DNA from: Peptostreptococcus faecalis
Lineage (GTDB): Bacteria > Bacillota > Clostridia > Peptostreptococcales > Peptostreptococcaceae
Direction of reading: 5' to 3'
DNA: 64,000 nucleotides
Assembly: GCF_900240845.1 (NCBI RefSeq)
Contig: NZ_OERU01000001.1
Coordinates: forward strand, 703,079 to 767,078
In this document: piece by piece, positions 36,007-44,884 of the stretch
Layout: every line of letters begins with the position of its first letter
Position numbering within the stretch: the stretch's first letter is position 1
The notes under the pieces: model-generated
The model's input: only the letters and a program-made list of their open reading frames with translations
Databases searched by the model: none
What the model was told of the DNA's origin: nothing
Made by a program: the position numbers and the translations under genes

Positions 36007-38217
36007 ATGATTGAAAATAAACAGTTTAAACTTGCCGAGAAGTATTGGACAAACCTTCTAGGAGGGTATATTACTTTGGCAAGATTTCCTAATGATTATA
36101 TAAAATATGATACAGGTAAATTTAGCATGATACAAAAAGTTATTAGAAAATCCATGTACAACAAACTAGTAGAATATTGCAGTGAAAATGAATTAAAAGT
36201 TAAATATGTTCTTGATACTGTATTTGGAATTGTATTACAAAGATTTACCTATGAGGATGATGTTGTTTTCGGAAAAAATAATGCATTGCTTCCTGTAAGA
36301 GTACAAACTAAAGATCCTGAAGAAAAGTTTGTAGATTTCTGCAAAAATATCATGTTGCAAGAAAAAGAGTCAAGGAAATTTGACTATTTTATGGTCCACT
36401 CTATAGGATATAAGAATGGATTAAATGATAAATTAATAAATACTTCTTTTATATTTGATGAGAAAAAAGGTGATTTTATAGAAACAGATAATGTAAAAAA
36501 AATGGATCTTTATATGAAAGCAACATTATCTGATGGAATAAAAATTAAGCTTATGTACAAGCCGTGTTTTTATGACAAGAGAACAGCTAGAAGTATTATA
36601 TATCTATTTAAATATGTATTAAAGCAAGTAATAGAAAATCCTGATATAAGGCTCAATGAAATATTAAATATAAAAGAGGAGCATAAAATAGAATTTTTTA
36701 AATGCTTTGAAGATAACAAATATTATTTTGATAGAAATATTAGCTTCGTAGATAAACTAAAAGAGCAAGTGGAAAAAACACCTTATAATATTGCTATATC
36801 AGACTATAAGGAAGATATGACCTATTTAGAAATGGATAGAATCACCGATAAAATTGCCGCTTACCTAAATCACATTGGAATAGGAAATAATGACACAGTT
36901 GCGGTAATGCAAATGAGAAATAAAAACCTTGTTATTGCAGCTATTTCTGTATTAAAAGCAGGTGCAATATTTTTTCCTATCGATAGAGTAAACCCTGATG
37001 AGCGATTAAGATATTTGATTAGTGATGGCGAAGCAAAAGTAGTATTAACATGTGAATCTCTTATACCGAGAATAAATAAGTTATGTGATAGATATTCTCT
37101 TTCAGAACTAGAAATTATCGATGTAGAAGATGAATTTATAAAGAAAAATAAATACGAAATTACAGGAAAAATAAGTCCAGATCAAGAGGCATACAGAATA
37201 TCTACATCGGGTACTACAGGCAGGCCAAAGTGCATAAGCATAAGGCATGAGAGCTTTATGAATATGTGTTATTACTCAATTGACTATATATCTGCTAATG
37301 AAAATGATAGGTGCGGTGTGTATTTAAGTTTTAGCTTCGATGCAATAATTAAACAAATATTTCCATATTTACTCGTTGGTGCTACTGTTGACATTATTCC
37401 AGAATATGCAAGAACGGATGAATTTGAAGTTGAAAGATATTGCCTAGAAAAAAATATTACAATTTTGGCATTACCAGCGATACTTGGAAAAATGTTTATG
37501 TTAAATTGTGACTGTAAGGGTCTTAGAGTTTTGCAAGTAGGCGGCGATAAATTCAAAGGATATTTGCAACGAGATTATGCTATATATAATGAATACGGGC
37601 CTGCTGAATTTACGGTGTTGTGCACTAAATTTGAAGTAGACAAATATTATGAATCAGTTCCGGTAGGAAAGCCTATTTATAACACAGAAGCTTATATACT
37701 AGATAAGAACAACAACATATGTGCAGTAGGAGTTCCTGGAGAGTTGTGTTTGTCAGGAATACAAATATCGAATGGATATTTAAATAGAGAAAAACAAAAT
37801 AAAGAGGCTTTCGTCGACAATCCTTTTGCAAGAGATAAATATACTCAAAAAATGTATAGGACGGGAGATCTTGCTAAATTAATAGATGTTGATGGTACAA
37901 TTTCTATTTTAGGTAGGATAGATTCACAGATAAAAATTAATGGAATAAGAATTGAACTTTTTGAAATTGAGAATATGATAAATATGATTCCGGAAATAAA
38001 AAATAGCGTTGCGGTTAAAAGAGAATATGAAAACGGCGAAAAATATATAGATGCATATTATGTCGCATTTGAAGATTCTTATGAGCCAGAAAAAGTAAGA
38101 AAATTTTTAGAAGAAAATCTACCAGAGCATATGATTCCAAGGAATATAGTTAAACTGGATATATTGCCAGTTACTCCGATTGGAAAAGTAGACAAAAAAG
38201 CGCTTATATTATCTTAG
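36007..38217 (+). CDS. NRPS-like protein: partial condensation lobe plus adenylation domain, no carrier
   Basis: A 736-residue protein. Residues 1 to about 215 resemble the C-terminal lobe of a condensation domain (AEKYWTNLLGGY start), and the HHxxxDG half is missing. From about 245 there is a complete amino-acid adenylation domain: A3 STSGTTGRPK, A4 SFSFDAIIKQIF, A5 NEYGPAEFTV, A7 YRTGDLA, A8 GRIDSQIKINGIRIELFEIE and A10 lysine in PIGKVDKKAL. There is no phosphopantetheine carrier domain. The Asp in SFSFD implies an alpha-amino acid substrate; its identity is not decided. It could load a separate carrier protein. The AGGAGGTGA ribosome site is strong. It lies 27 bp after glpK. Confidence 0.82.
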   Translation: MIENKQFKLAEKYWTNLLGGYITLARFPNDYIKYDTGKFSMIQKVIRKSMYNKLVEYCSENELKVKYVLDTVFGIVLQRFTYEDDVVFGKNNALLPVRVQTKDPEEKFVDFCKNIMLQEKESRKFDYFMVHSIGYKNGLNDKLINTSFIFDEKKGDFIETDNVKKMDLYMKATLSDGIKIKLMYKPCFYDKRTARSIIYLFKYVLKQVIENPDIRLNEILNIKEEHKIEFFKCFEDNKYYFDRNISFVDKLKEQVEKTPYNIAISDYKEDMTYLEMDRITDKIAAYLNHIGIGNNDTVAVMQMRNKNLVIAAISVLKAGAIFFPIDRVNPDERLRYLISDGEAKVVLTCESLIPRINKLCDRYSLSELEIIDVEDEFIKKNKYEITGKISPDQEAYRISTSGTTGRPKCISIRHESFMNMCYYSIDYISANENDRCGVYLSFSFDAIIKQIFPYLLVGATVDIIPEYARTDEFEVERYCLEKNITILALPAILGKMFMLNCDCKGLRVLQVGGDKFKGYLQRDYAIYNEYGPAEFTVLCTKFEVDKYYESVPVGKPIYNTEAYILDKNNNICAVGVPGELCLSGIQISNGYLNREKQNKEAFVDNPFARDKYTQKMYRTGDLAKLIDVDGTISILGRIDSQIKINGIRIELFEIENMINMIPEIKNSVAVKREYENGEKYIDAYYVAFEDSYEPEKVRKFLEENLPEHMIPRNIVKLDILPVTPIGKVDKKALILS

Positions 38218-38286
38218 TTAATAACAATTATATAAGTTAGTATAAGTTGATTTTAAATATATTTAAAAACTTGAATAATATTACTT

Positions 38287-38337
38287 AAAACAATTAAAAT
38301 AGCATAGCTAAAAGCTATGCTATTTTAATTGTTTTTT
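38287..38337. terminator. Bidirectional terminator with 23-bp perfect stem
   Basis: Arms 38287-38309 and 38313-38335 match perfectly around an AAA loop. An A-run leads in and a T-run leads out, suiting both the adenylation gene (+) and ddl (-). Confidence 0.92.
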
Positions 38338-38347
38338 ATAAAATAAA

Positions 38348-39244
38348 TTATAGACTGGATTCAATTAGTTTATCAAGTAATGTAGAGTAGTCAATACCTT
38401 TTGCAGCAGCACTCTTAGGAATTAAACTTGTTTCTGTCATGCCAGGTAGTGTATTTAATTCCAATAGGTAAATGTCATTTGATTCTGTGACTATATAATC
38501 TATTCTTACATATCCTTTGCAGTTAAAAATATTCCAACACTTTAGCGAAATATCTTTTAGTTTATCATCAATATCTTTAGGTAAATCGGTAACAACTTCC
38601 TTAGCACCATGAGTAGAAGAATACTTTGCTTCGTAATCAAAAAATTCATTGTCCGAAGTTATTTTTATAGTCGGGAATACTTCTCCACTTAATACAAAAG
38701 AGGTATGTTCAACTCCCTTTACATATTTTTCAATCATTACAATATCATCATATTTTAACCCTTCTGATACAGCTTTTTCTACTTCGTCTTTATTTTTGAC
38801 AAAATATGTAGCGACACTTGATCCTCCAGAATTTGGTTTTATAAACACTGGATATCCAATTTTTTCTATCATATTATAGTCAATGTCTTCGGTTTTTTTA
38901 ACAGTAGTCCAATCGGCTGTTAGAACAGAATTTTGTCTAGCTATTGTTTTTGTAAAGTTTTTATCCATTAGAATACCGCTAGTTAATGGTCCACATCCAC
39001 AATATTTTATTTGCTTAGATTCTAAAATTGACTGGATAGCTCCATCTTCGCCAAACTTACCATGAAGACCGATTAGAACAATATCTACATCCTCATCAAT
39101 ATTGAAAGCATCTGTCATTTTCTCTATTTTATATTCCTTAACGCTATATTTTTCTTTGTTTAGATTTTTTATTATCGATTTTCCTGATTTTAATGAAACT
39201 TCTCTTTCGGAAGATACTCCACCGTAAACAACAGCTATTTTCAT
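38348..39244 (-). CDS. ddl: D-alanine-D-alanine ligase
   Basis: ATP-grasp ligase that makes the D-Ala-D-Ala end of the peptidoglycan stem peptide. VYGGVSSEREVSLKSG begins the fold, followed by GLHGKFGEDG, FIKPNSGGSSVATY, the YIVTESNDIYLLELNTLPGMTETSLIPKSA catalytic segment and omega-loop residues in FDYEAKYSSTHGAKE. The Tyr-type omega loop suggests a D-Ala rather than D-lactate enzyme. The length of 298 residues is short-normal. An AAGGAGATG ribosome site precedes the ATG at 39244. A palindromic operator sits in its promoter. Confidence 0.94.
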   Translation of the reverse strand: MKIAVVYGGVSSEREVSLKSGKSIIKNLNKEKYSVKEYKIEKMTDAFNIDEDVDIVLIGLHGKFGEDGAIQSILESKQIKYCGCGPLTSGILMDKNFTKTIARQNSVLTADWTTVKKTEDIDYNMIEKIGYPVFIKPNSGGSSVATYFVKNKDEVEKAVSEGLKYDDIVMIEKYVKGVEHTSFVLSGEVFPTIKITSDNEFFDYEAKYSSTHGAKEVVTDLPKDIDDKLKDISLKCWNIFNCKGYVRIDYIVTESNDIYLLELNTLPGMTETSLIPKSAAAKGIDYSTLLDKLIESSL

Positions 39245-39304
39245 ATAAACATCTCCTTAAATTGTGTGTATATAGTTGTAATACTTTTGAAAATTACACC
39301 ATCT

Positions 39305-39333
39305 ATTATATATTGTAATTAATTACAATGCAA
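39305..39333 (-). promoter_or_regulatory. Promoter of ddl
   Basis: Read on the - strand: TTGCAT (39333-39328), 17 bp, TATAAT (39310-39305). The spacer is almost entirely a perfect palindrome. Confidence 0.72.
39312..39329. promoter_or_regulatory. 18-bp palindromic operator inside the ddl promoter
   Basis: ATTGTAATTAATTACAAT is a perfect palindrome lying between the -10 and -35 boxes, the classical place for repressor binding. The regulator is not identified. It is shorter than a Rex box and has a different centre. Confidence 0.55.
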
Positions 39334-39555
39334 GAAAAAGAAAGAAATTAGAGATACACTCACTTAATATAATTATTTATTTTGATTAAAATAAGAGAAA
39401 ACACATTATAAAACAAAAGTTTACAGATGAAATAAATAAAAATTTAAAATATTATATTTAATAAAAAAAAACTAGATGCTTGTTTATTTGCTGTTTATTT
39501 GATATCATTATCATAGGAAAGATTATACTTTGGCATATGATGAGGGGGAATCTTT

Positions 39556-40824
39556 ATGAATATTGAAATAATATCTGTAGGTACGGAATTATTGCTAGGG
39601 GACATAGTTAATACTAATGCACAATTCCTATCAAGAGAATTGGCAGCACTAGGTGTTAATGTCTATAATCAAACGACTGTTGGCGATAATTTGGAAAGAT
39701 TGAAGGAGAGTTTTGATTCCGCCTTTAAAAAATCTGATATTGTGATTACTACTGGTGGACTAGGCCCAACTACTGACGATATTACTAAAGAAGCAGCAGC
39801 CGAGTATTTTGATCAAGAAATGGTACTTGATGAAAAATCATGGGAGTTAATAAAGGATAGAATTATAAAGAGAACTGGACGCTCGGATAGTGTTACAGCT
39901 AATAATATGAAGCAAGCGATGTTTCCGAGTTCAGCCGAAATATTGCCAAATAACAACGGAACAGCTCCAGGAGCAATATTTAAAAAAGGCAAAAAAAGAA
40001 TTATTGTGATGCCAGGGCCTCCTCGTGAAATGAAGCAGATGTTTCGTGAAAGCGTAGTTCCATATCTACAATCTGATAATGATTACAAGATAAAATCTAG
40101 ATATATACGTTTATATGGCATAGGTGAATCTGCTTTGGAGACTGTATTGATTGACATCCTAAACTCGCAGACTAATCCTACCGTTGCGTTATATGCAAAA
40201 GAGGGTGAAGTTCTTATAAGGTTGACTGTTCAATATGAAAATGAGGAACAAGGTGAGCTACTGTTAAATAGAAAATATGATGAAATTGCAGAAAAGTGCG
40301 GGAAATATATTTATTTAACAGGGGATGAGTCTGTATCAGAAAATGCTACAGAAATGGATAGAGCTCTTGCACAGCTATTAATCGATAGGAAAAAAACAAT
40401 TTCTATTGCAGAATCATGTACAGGTGGTTTAGTCACATCATCTTTAATTTCTCATACGGGGATTTCTGAAGTTTTACTAGAAGGATGTGTAACATATACA
40501 AATGATTCAAAAATCAAGAGACTAGGCGTGAAAAAGGAAACATTAGATTTATATGGTGCTGTGAGCTCACAAACAGCTGAAGAAATGGCAGAAGGGGTAG
40601 CAAAGACGTTAGGTGCAGATATTGGTCTATCTACTACAGGAATTGCCGGACCTAATGGAGGAACAAAGGAAAAGCCAGTTGGTCTTGTGTATATAGGGAT
40701 ATATTATAAGGGAAAAGTATTTTCAATTAAAAATAACTTTGTAGGAGATAGAAGAAGAATTAGAAATCAATCTACAAGAGAAGCATTAAATCAAGTAAGA
40801 AAGTTGCTAATCAACGAAAAATAA
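39556..40824 (+). CDS. cinA: CinA: competence/damage-inducible protein, NMN amidohydrolase
   Basis: A two-domain protein: an N-terminal molybdopterin-binding-like domain with ISVGTELLLGDIVNTN and TTGGLGPTTDDITKE (ADP-ribose pyrophosphatase activity in characterised members), and a C-terminal CinA domain (SIAESCTGGLVTSSLI, STTGIAGPNGGTKEKPVG) that deamidates nicotinamide mononucleotide. The length of 422 residues is standard. No recA is adjacent, unlike in streptococci. The ATG follows GAGGGGG. A HAD gene follows 21 bp later. Confidence 0.94.
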   Translation: MNIEIISVGTELLLGDIVNTNAQFLSRELAALGVNVYNQTTVGDNLERLKESFDSAFKKSDIVITTGGLGPTTDDITKEAAAEYFDQEMVLDEKSWELIKDRIIKRTGRSDSVTANNMKQAMFPSSAEILPNNNGTAPGAIFKKGKKRIIVMPGPPREMKQMFRESVVPYLQSDNDYKIKSRYIRLYGIGESALETVLIDILNSQTNPTVALYAKEGEVLIRLTVQYENEEQGELLLNRKYDEIAEKCGKYIYLTGDESVSENATEMDRALAQLLIDRKKTISIAESCTGGLVTSSLISHTGISEVLLEGCVTYTNDSKIKRLGVKKETLDLYGAVSSQTAEEMAEGVAKTLGADIGLSTTGIAGPNGGTKEKPVGLVYIGIYYKGKVFSIKNNFVGDRRRIRNQSTREALNQVRKLLINEK

Positions 40825-40845
40825 AGCAAATATAGTGGAGGAAAT

Positions 40846-41658
40846 ATGATTAAACATATATTTTGTGATTTGGACGGGACTCTATACAACGAATATATTT
40901 CAAATGAAGATTTTGAGTCTATAAAAATTGCACAAGATAATGGCATAAAATTTAATATTGCGACTGGGAGGGTCTACGAGCACACAATATCAATCATAGA
41001 AGAATTAGAAATTGATGGATATCTAATATGCGAGAATGGTGCATATATTTATAATCAAGATAGAGAATGTATATACAAAAGAGTAATGAACAATTCACAA
41101 ATAAAAAAAATAATTGATTTTTATTATAAACTAAAATATATAGATAATACTAGAGATACTTTATATTTTAAATATGATGGAAATGTAGTAATACCAAAAG
41201 ATATAGGTGATTTAGATTATTTTTCTAAAGGATATACAATTGATGAAACGATTATTAAGAGAGAAAAATATAACGACTTAGTTGGAAATATAGGTTTCTT
41301 TTCAACTGATAGTGAAATTTTAGATAAATTAGTTGTTGATTATAGTGAACTCTTTGGAAGTAAATTTGATGTTTATAAATCAAGTGAAACGACAGTTAAT
41401 ATTGTGCCAAAGGGAGTATCAAAGTTTGAGGCAATAAAATATATTTGCAAGATTGAAGATATTTCATTAGATACAGTTGTAACTATAGGTGACTCTCCAA
41501 ACGATATAAGTATGTTAAGAAATATTAAAATGAGTTTTTCTATGTCTAATTCTGATGAAAGTGTAAAATCTGTTGCAGGATTTAATACTCCTTCAGTTGC
41601 AAATGCAGTGAATATGGTGATAGATTTTAATAATGAAATAGAAAATATGATTAAGTAG
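40846..41658 (+). CDS. Cof-type HAD-IIB family phosphatase
   Basis: A 270-residue HAD hydrolase. Motif I is IFCDLDGTLY, with NIATGRVYE, a type IIB cap, and motif IV VTIGDSPNDISML. The terminal SVKSVAGFNTPSVANAV resembles the AxYVT segment of Cof proteins. It is distinct in sequence from the HAD gene at 19414. The substrate is unknown. GGAGG precedes the ATG, and it forms an operon with cinA, the DUF308-like gene and the radical SAM gene. Confidence 0.87.
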   Translation: MIKHIFCDLDGTLYNEYISNEDFESIKIAQDNGIKFNIATGRVYEHTISIIEELEIDGYLICENGAYIYNQDRECIYKRVMNNSQIKKIIDFYYKLKYIDNTRDTLYFKYDGNVVIPKDIGDLDYFSKGYTIDETIIKREKYNDLVGNIGFFSTDSEILDKLVVDYSELFGSKFDVYKSSETTVNIVPKGVSKFEAIKYICKIEDISLDTVVTIGDSPNDISMLRNIKMSFSMSNSDESVKSVAGFNTPSVANAVNMVIDFNNEIENMIK

Positions 41659-41674
41659 ATGGGTGGTTATTTTT

Positions 41675-42223
41675 ATGAATTATAATTTTTTTATTCAAGA
41701 AATCAATAACAAAAAAAAGTATAGAAACTTAATTATTTTGGGAGTGATTCTTCTGGCAATAGGGGTTTATTGTTTGTCGAAAAAGACAGTAGGAGTAAGT
41801 ATATTTTCTTGGGGAATAGCAATAGCCTTTTTATATGGAGGTTGGATTAGCTTAAAGCAATTAAATGAATTATCTCGATATGAGTCAAAATCAGAAATAA
41901 ATAGAGCGAGAGCTTATACAATTATGTTTTTTGCTATGGCAATTTTACTGTTTGTTTTTCCAAAGACAGTAAATATGATTCTCTCTATAGGCTTGGGTAT
42001 ATATATATTATATCAAGAAGCTGTAAAGTATTTAGCCATGAAAAATTATTTTGGAAGCTACTTTGATACTTGGGCTGTAATAAAACTAATTATGGGAGTG
42101 ATAATGATAATATCGCCATTATTTTTAAGTAGATTTTTGGTAAGTATATTATCAGTTATAGCTATTATATTTGGTATGTTTTTCTTGATGACAGGAATAA
42201 ATATAAGGAATGGAAGATATTAA
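41675..42223 (+). CDS. DUF308/HdeD-like membrane protein
   Basis: A 182-residue integral membrane protein with about six hydrophobic helices in three pairs (LIILGVILLAIGVYC; IFSWGIAIAFLYGGWI; AYTIMFFAMAILLFVF; AVIKLIMGVIMIISPLF; ILSVIAIIFGMFFLMTGI), the pattern of HdeD/DUF308 proteins. HdeD is linked to acid stress in E. coli; no role is known for clostridial members. The ATG at 41675 follows GGGTGG; an upstream in-frame GTG (41663) overlaps that site and was rejected. Its stop overlaps the next start (TAATG). Confidence 0.72.
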   Translation: MNYNFFIQEINNKKKYRNLIILGVILLAIGVYCLSKKTVGVSIFSWGIAIAFLYGGWISLKQLNELSRYESKSEINRARAYTIMFFAMAILLFVFPKTVNMILSIGLGIYILYQEAVKYLAMKNYFGSYFDTWAVIKLIMGVIMIISPLFLSRFLVSILSVIAIIFGMFFLMTGINIRNGRY

Positions 42224-43185
42224 TGATAGAAGGTTTTAAATATAAAATTGAAAATAAGAGATACCATACATGGAATTATTATTTAAGACAAAAATTTGGG
42301 TGTAAGGTGTTTAAAGTTTCAATAAACGCAGGTTTTACTTGTCCTAATATAGATGGAACTATAGGATATGGAGGATGTAGTTATTGCAGTAAAGAAGGGT
42401 CTGGAGATTTTGCTGGAAATCCTAGTGATGACTTAGTTAAACAGTTTAATGAAATTAAAACGACAATGGAAAAAAAATGGCAAAATGCTAAATACATAGG
42501 TTATTTTCAGGCATTTACAAACACGTATGCACCACTTGAAGTTTTGAAAGATAAGTATGAAACTATATTATCTCAAGAAGATGTAGTTGGTCTATCTATT
42601 TCAACTAGACCAGACTGCATTGAAGAAGAAGTATTAGATTATTTGGCTGAATTAAACGAACGAACTAATCTATGGGTTGAACTTGGACTACAAAGCATAC
42701 ATGATAAAACTTCAGACATTATTAATAGAGGCCATGGTTTTGATTCATTTGAGAACTGCGTTAATGAGCTTAGAAAAAGAGACATAGATGTAGTTGTTCA
42801 CATTATAAATGGATTGCCTGGCGAGACTCATGATATGATGTTGGAAACGGCAAAGAAAGTTTCTGATATGGATGTACAAGGCATAAAAATACACCTACTT
42901 CATGTTATTGAAGGAACGCAGTTAGCACATTCATTAAAAAAAGGTGAACTTAAATTAATGGAAAAAGATGATTACATAACTATAGTATGCGATCAATTAG
43001 AAATACTTCCACAAGAAATGGTAGTACATAGGCTGACAGGAGATGGAAAGCTAGATGATCTATTAGGTCCTATGTGGAGTTTGAAAAAATGGGAAGTTTT
43101 AAATGCTATAGACTATGAACTAAAACGAAGGAATAGCTGGCAAGGAAAATACTATAAAGTTGATAAGGAATACAGTATAAAGTAA
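42223..43185 (+). CDS. Radical SAM protein, YhcC family (TIGR01212)
   Basis: A 320-residue radical SAM enzyme with the family's unusual cluster motif: Cys40-x11-Cys52-x2-Cys55 (FTCPNIDGTIGYGGCSYC) instead of CxxxCxxC. SISTRPDCIEEEVLDYLAEL and WVELGLQSIHDKTSDIINRGH follow in the TIM barrel, and a C-terminal HIxxLPGET-like segment (HIINGLPGETHDMM) matches. YhcC has no firmly assigned reaction. The ATG shares its A with the previous stop (TAATG), so translation is coupled. Confidence 0.87.
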   Translation: MIEGFKYKIENKRYHTWNYYLRQKFGCKVFKVSINAGFTCPNIDGTIGYGGCSYCSKEGSGDFAGNPSDDLVKQFNEIKTTMEKKWQNAKYIGYFQAFTNTYAPLEVLKDKYETILSQEDVVGLSISTRPDCIEEEVLDYLAELNERTNLWVELGLQSIHDKTSDIINRGHGFDSFENCVNELRKRDIDVVVHIINGLPGETHDMMLETAKKVSDMDVQGIKIHLLHVIEGTQLAHSLKKGELKLMEKDDYITIVCDQLEILPQEMVVHRLTGDGKLDDLLGPMWSLKKWEVLNAIDYELKRRNSWQGKYYKVDKEYSIK

Positions 43186-43373
43186 TTTGAAATAATAAAA
43201 AAAGGGTATAATATCTAAAAGATGGTGTTATAATATTATAATAACTAGATATATTTTTGATTAAAAAACTTATCTAGAATTATATAAAAACTACTTGATA
43301 TTTAAAGTGGTTTTAAAGAGTATGTAGGAAAAGAATAGATGAAATATTATTTTGAATTGTGGGTGATGCGTAT

Positions 43374-43949
43374 ATGATGATGAAAACACATATAATTATA
43401 TCTAAATCGTTATTGGATGCTACAGAAAGCAACAAGAATTTCTTCCTTGATGAGAAAAACTTCATATATGGAAATATTAAACCAGATATTGTGTCAAAAT
43501 ATAAGTTAAAAAAACATTATATGGATGAATCATATGATATGATAAGAGATAAGATTGAATACTTGAAAAAATTTGATTTAAATAAACTTGAACTGTGTTA
43601 TACAAAAAAGACTTTTTCTCAAGAAATAGGGGTGATTTGTCACTTCCTTGCTGACTTTTTTTGTGTAGCTCATAGTGAGAGATGGGAATTTAAGCATAGT
43701 ATGGTTCAGCATATTAAATATGAAAATGATTTAACTAAAGTTGCTCAAGGCTTTAAAATAATAAATGATAGAACTCAATACTTGGATGATGTTGACGATT
43801 TTTTTAATAAATTATATGGTGAATACAAGGCAAATGGAAATTTTGAAGAAAATGATTTGAAATATTCTACTTATATGTGTAACACCGTGACAAATTATAT
43901 ATTGGATAATATATTGAATAATACAATAAAATCGCACAGTGCGGCGTAG
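43374..43949 (+). CDS. Zinc-dependent phospholipase C-like protein
   Basis: A protein of about 191 residues with the histidine/aspartate pattern of the zinc-dependent PLC (S1/P1 nuclease-like) family: THIIISKSL, IYGNIKPDI, KHYMDE, and GVICHFLADFFCVAHSERW with a final NDL. It lacks a signal peptide, so it would act inside the cell or need another export path, unlike secreted clostridial alpha-toxin. Three adjacent ATGs occur (43374, 43377, 43380) after GGGTGATG; the first is reported. It is monocistronic with a strong terminator. Confidence 0.7.
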   Translation: MMMKTHIIISKSLLDATESNKNFFLDEKNFIYGNIKPDIVSKYKLKKHYMDESYDMIRDKIEYLKKFDLNKLELCYTKKTFSQEIGVICHFLADFFCVAHSERWEFKHSMVQHIKYENDLTKVAQGFKIINDRTQYLDDVDDFFNKLYGEYKANGNFEENDLKYSTYMCNTVTNYILDNILNNTIKSHSAA

Positions 43950-43952
43950 ATT

Positions 43953-43998
43953 ACACAACATAAAAAGGCTCTGGGAACAGAGCCTTTTTATGTTGTGT
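43953..43998 (+). terminator. Long terminator stem with GGAA loop
   Basis: A perfect 21-bp stem (43953-43973 with 43978-43998) is capped by a GGAA (GNRA-type) tetraloop, with TTTTT inside the descending arm. Confidence 0.9.
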
Positions 43999-44078
43999 TA
44001 TGGTAAAAATAAGAAAACAAGTGTATAATGCTAATATATTTATGTAAGGAATCAACATATATGAGGTGATGATATTAG

Positions 44079-44861
44079 ATGGTACAAGAAATAATGCAAC
44101 AAGCAATGCAATATATAGAACAAATTTTATATTTATCAAAAGACTATTGGATTTTGTCGATAGTGCTAAGTTTTTTTGCCGCATATATAGAAAGTTTTTT
44201 TCCAGCACTTCCTTTACTAGCAATTGCTACTGTTAGCGCTGCTGTTAATGGTTTTGTCGTAGGATTTATAGCTTCTTGGCTAGGTACGTGTGCAGGAACT
44301 GCTTCACTTTATTTTATTGTAAAAAAATTTATGAATCATAGATTTTTTAAAAAAATTAGGACAGAAAAACTAGAGGAAGTAATGATTAAAATGAAAAAGA
44401 CAGAATTTAAAGCTCTTTTTGTTTTTTATGCTATACCTGTTATGCCAAGTTTTTTAGTTACAATTGCATCTGCTATGTGTGGTGTTAATTATAAAGAATT
44501 TATAACTTCTATGATTTTTGGAAAATTTTTTATGATGTTTTTAATTAGCTATGTGGGAAGTGATATATCTGGATTTATAAGAAGTCCTATAAAAATTGCA
44601 ATTGTAATTATAATTGCTTTAGCATCTTATTTAATAGCTAATAAAATGAAAAAAGATATTGAAACTCATGAAGAGGATGCTATATATGAATATAATAGAA
44701 TAAAAAACACTAGAAGATTTGAGAAGGAAACAAAAAAACATATAGATGTGAACAATAAAAATTTTTTAGCAAAACAATATTTTTTCAGAGATTTAATAAT
44801 GTTATTCAAAAAATATTTAAAAGAATTTTTTAATAATACAACTTGGAAAAACAAGAAATAA
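44079..44861 (+). CDS. DedA/TVP38-type (VTT domain) membrane protein
   Basis: A 260-residue protein. Membrane part at residues 20-190 has the VTT signatures FFAAYIESFFPALPLLAIATVSAAVNG, IASWLGTCAGTASLYFIVKKF and a conserved proline segment FYAIPVMPSFLVTIASAMCGVNYKEF. DedA-family proteins act as lipid scramblases or undecaprenyl-phosphate recyclers; which one applies here is unknown. The C-terminal ~65 residues form a basic cytoplasmic tail. GAGGTGATG precedes the ATG. The RNase H gene starts 23 bp after the stop. Confidence 0.82.
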   Translation: MVQEIMQQAMQYIEQILYLSKDYWILSIVLSFFAAYIESFFPALPLLAIATVSAAVNGFVVGFIASWLGTCAGTASLYFIVKKFMNHRFFKKIRTEKLEEVMIKMKKTEFKALFVFYAIPVMPSFLVTIASAMCGVNYKEFITSMIFGKFFMMFLISYVGSDISGFIRSPIKIAIVIIIALASYLIANKMKKDIETHEEDAIYEYNRIKNTRRFEKETKKHIDVNNKNFLAKQYFFRDLIMLFKKYLKEFFNNTTWKNKK

Positions 44862-44884
44862 TAAGAAAAATTAAGGTGATAATA

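Larger units (their letters stand above)
39245..39555. other. Divergent intergenic region between ddl and cinA
   Basis: The 311-bp gap holds the ddl promoter and palindrome (39305-39333) next to ddl, then about 200 bp of A+T-rich sequence with no recognised RNA. Near cinA, TTGATA (about 39508) and TATACT are 19 bp apart and could be its promoter, with GAGGGGG as ribosome site. Confidence 0.5.

Noticed and set aside
36007-36650. Complete condensation domain
   Set aside because: The HHxxxDG motif and the N-terminal lobe are missing; only the C-terminal lobe is recognisable.
39312-39329. Rex operator at ddl
   Set aside because: Rex boxes have TTGT and ACAA arms with a longer centre; this palindrome is two bases shorter between arms, and ddl is not a redox gene.
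43288-43316. Stem-loop AAAACTACTT / AAGTGGTTTT as a terminator after the YhcC gene
   Set aside because: The T-run is only four bases, and it lies about 100 bp after the stop, close to the next gene; it is more likely chance.
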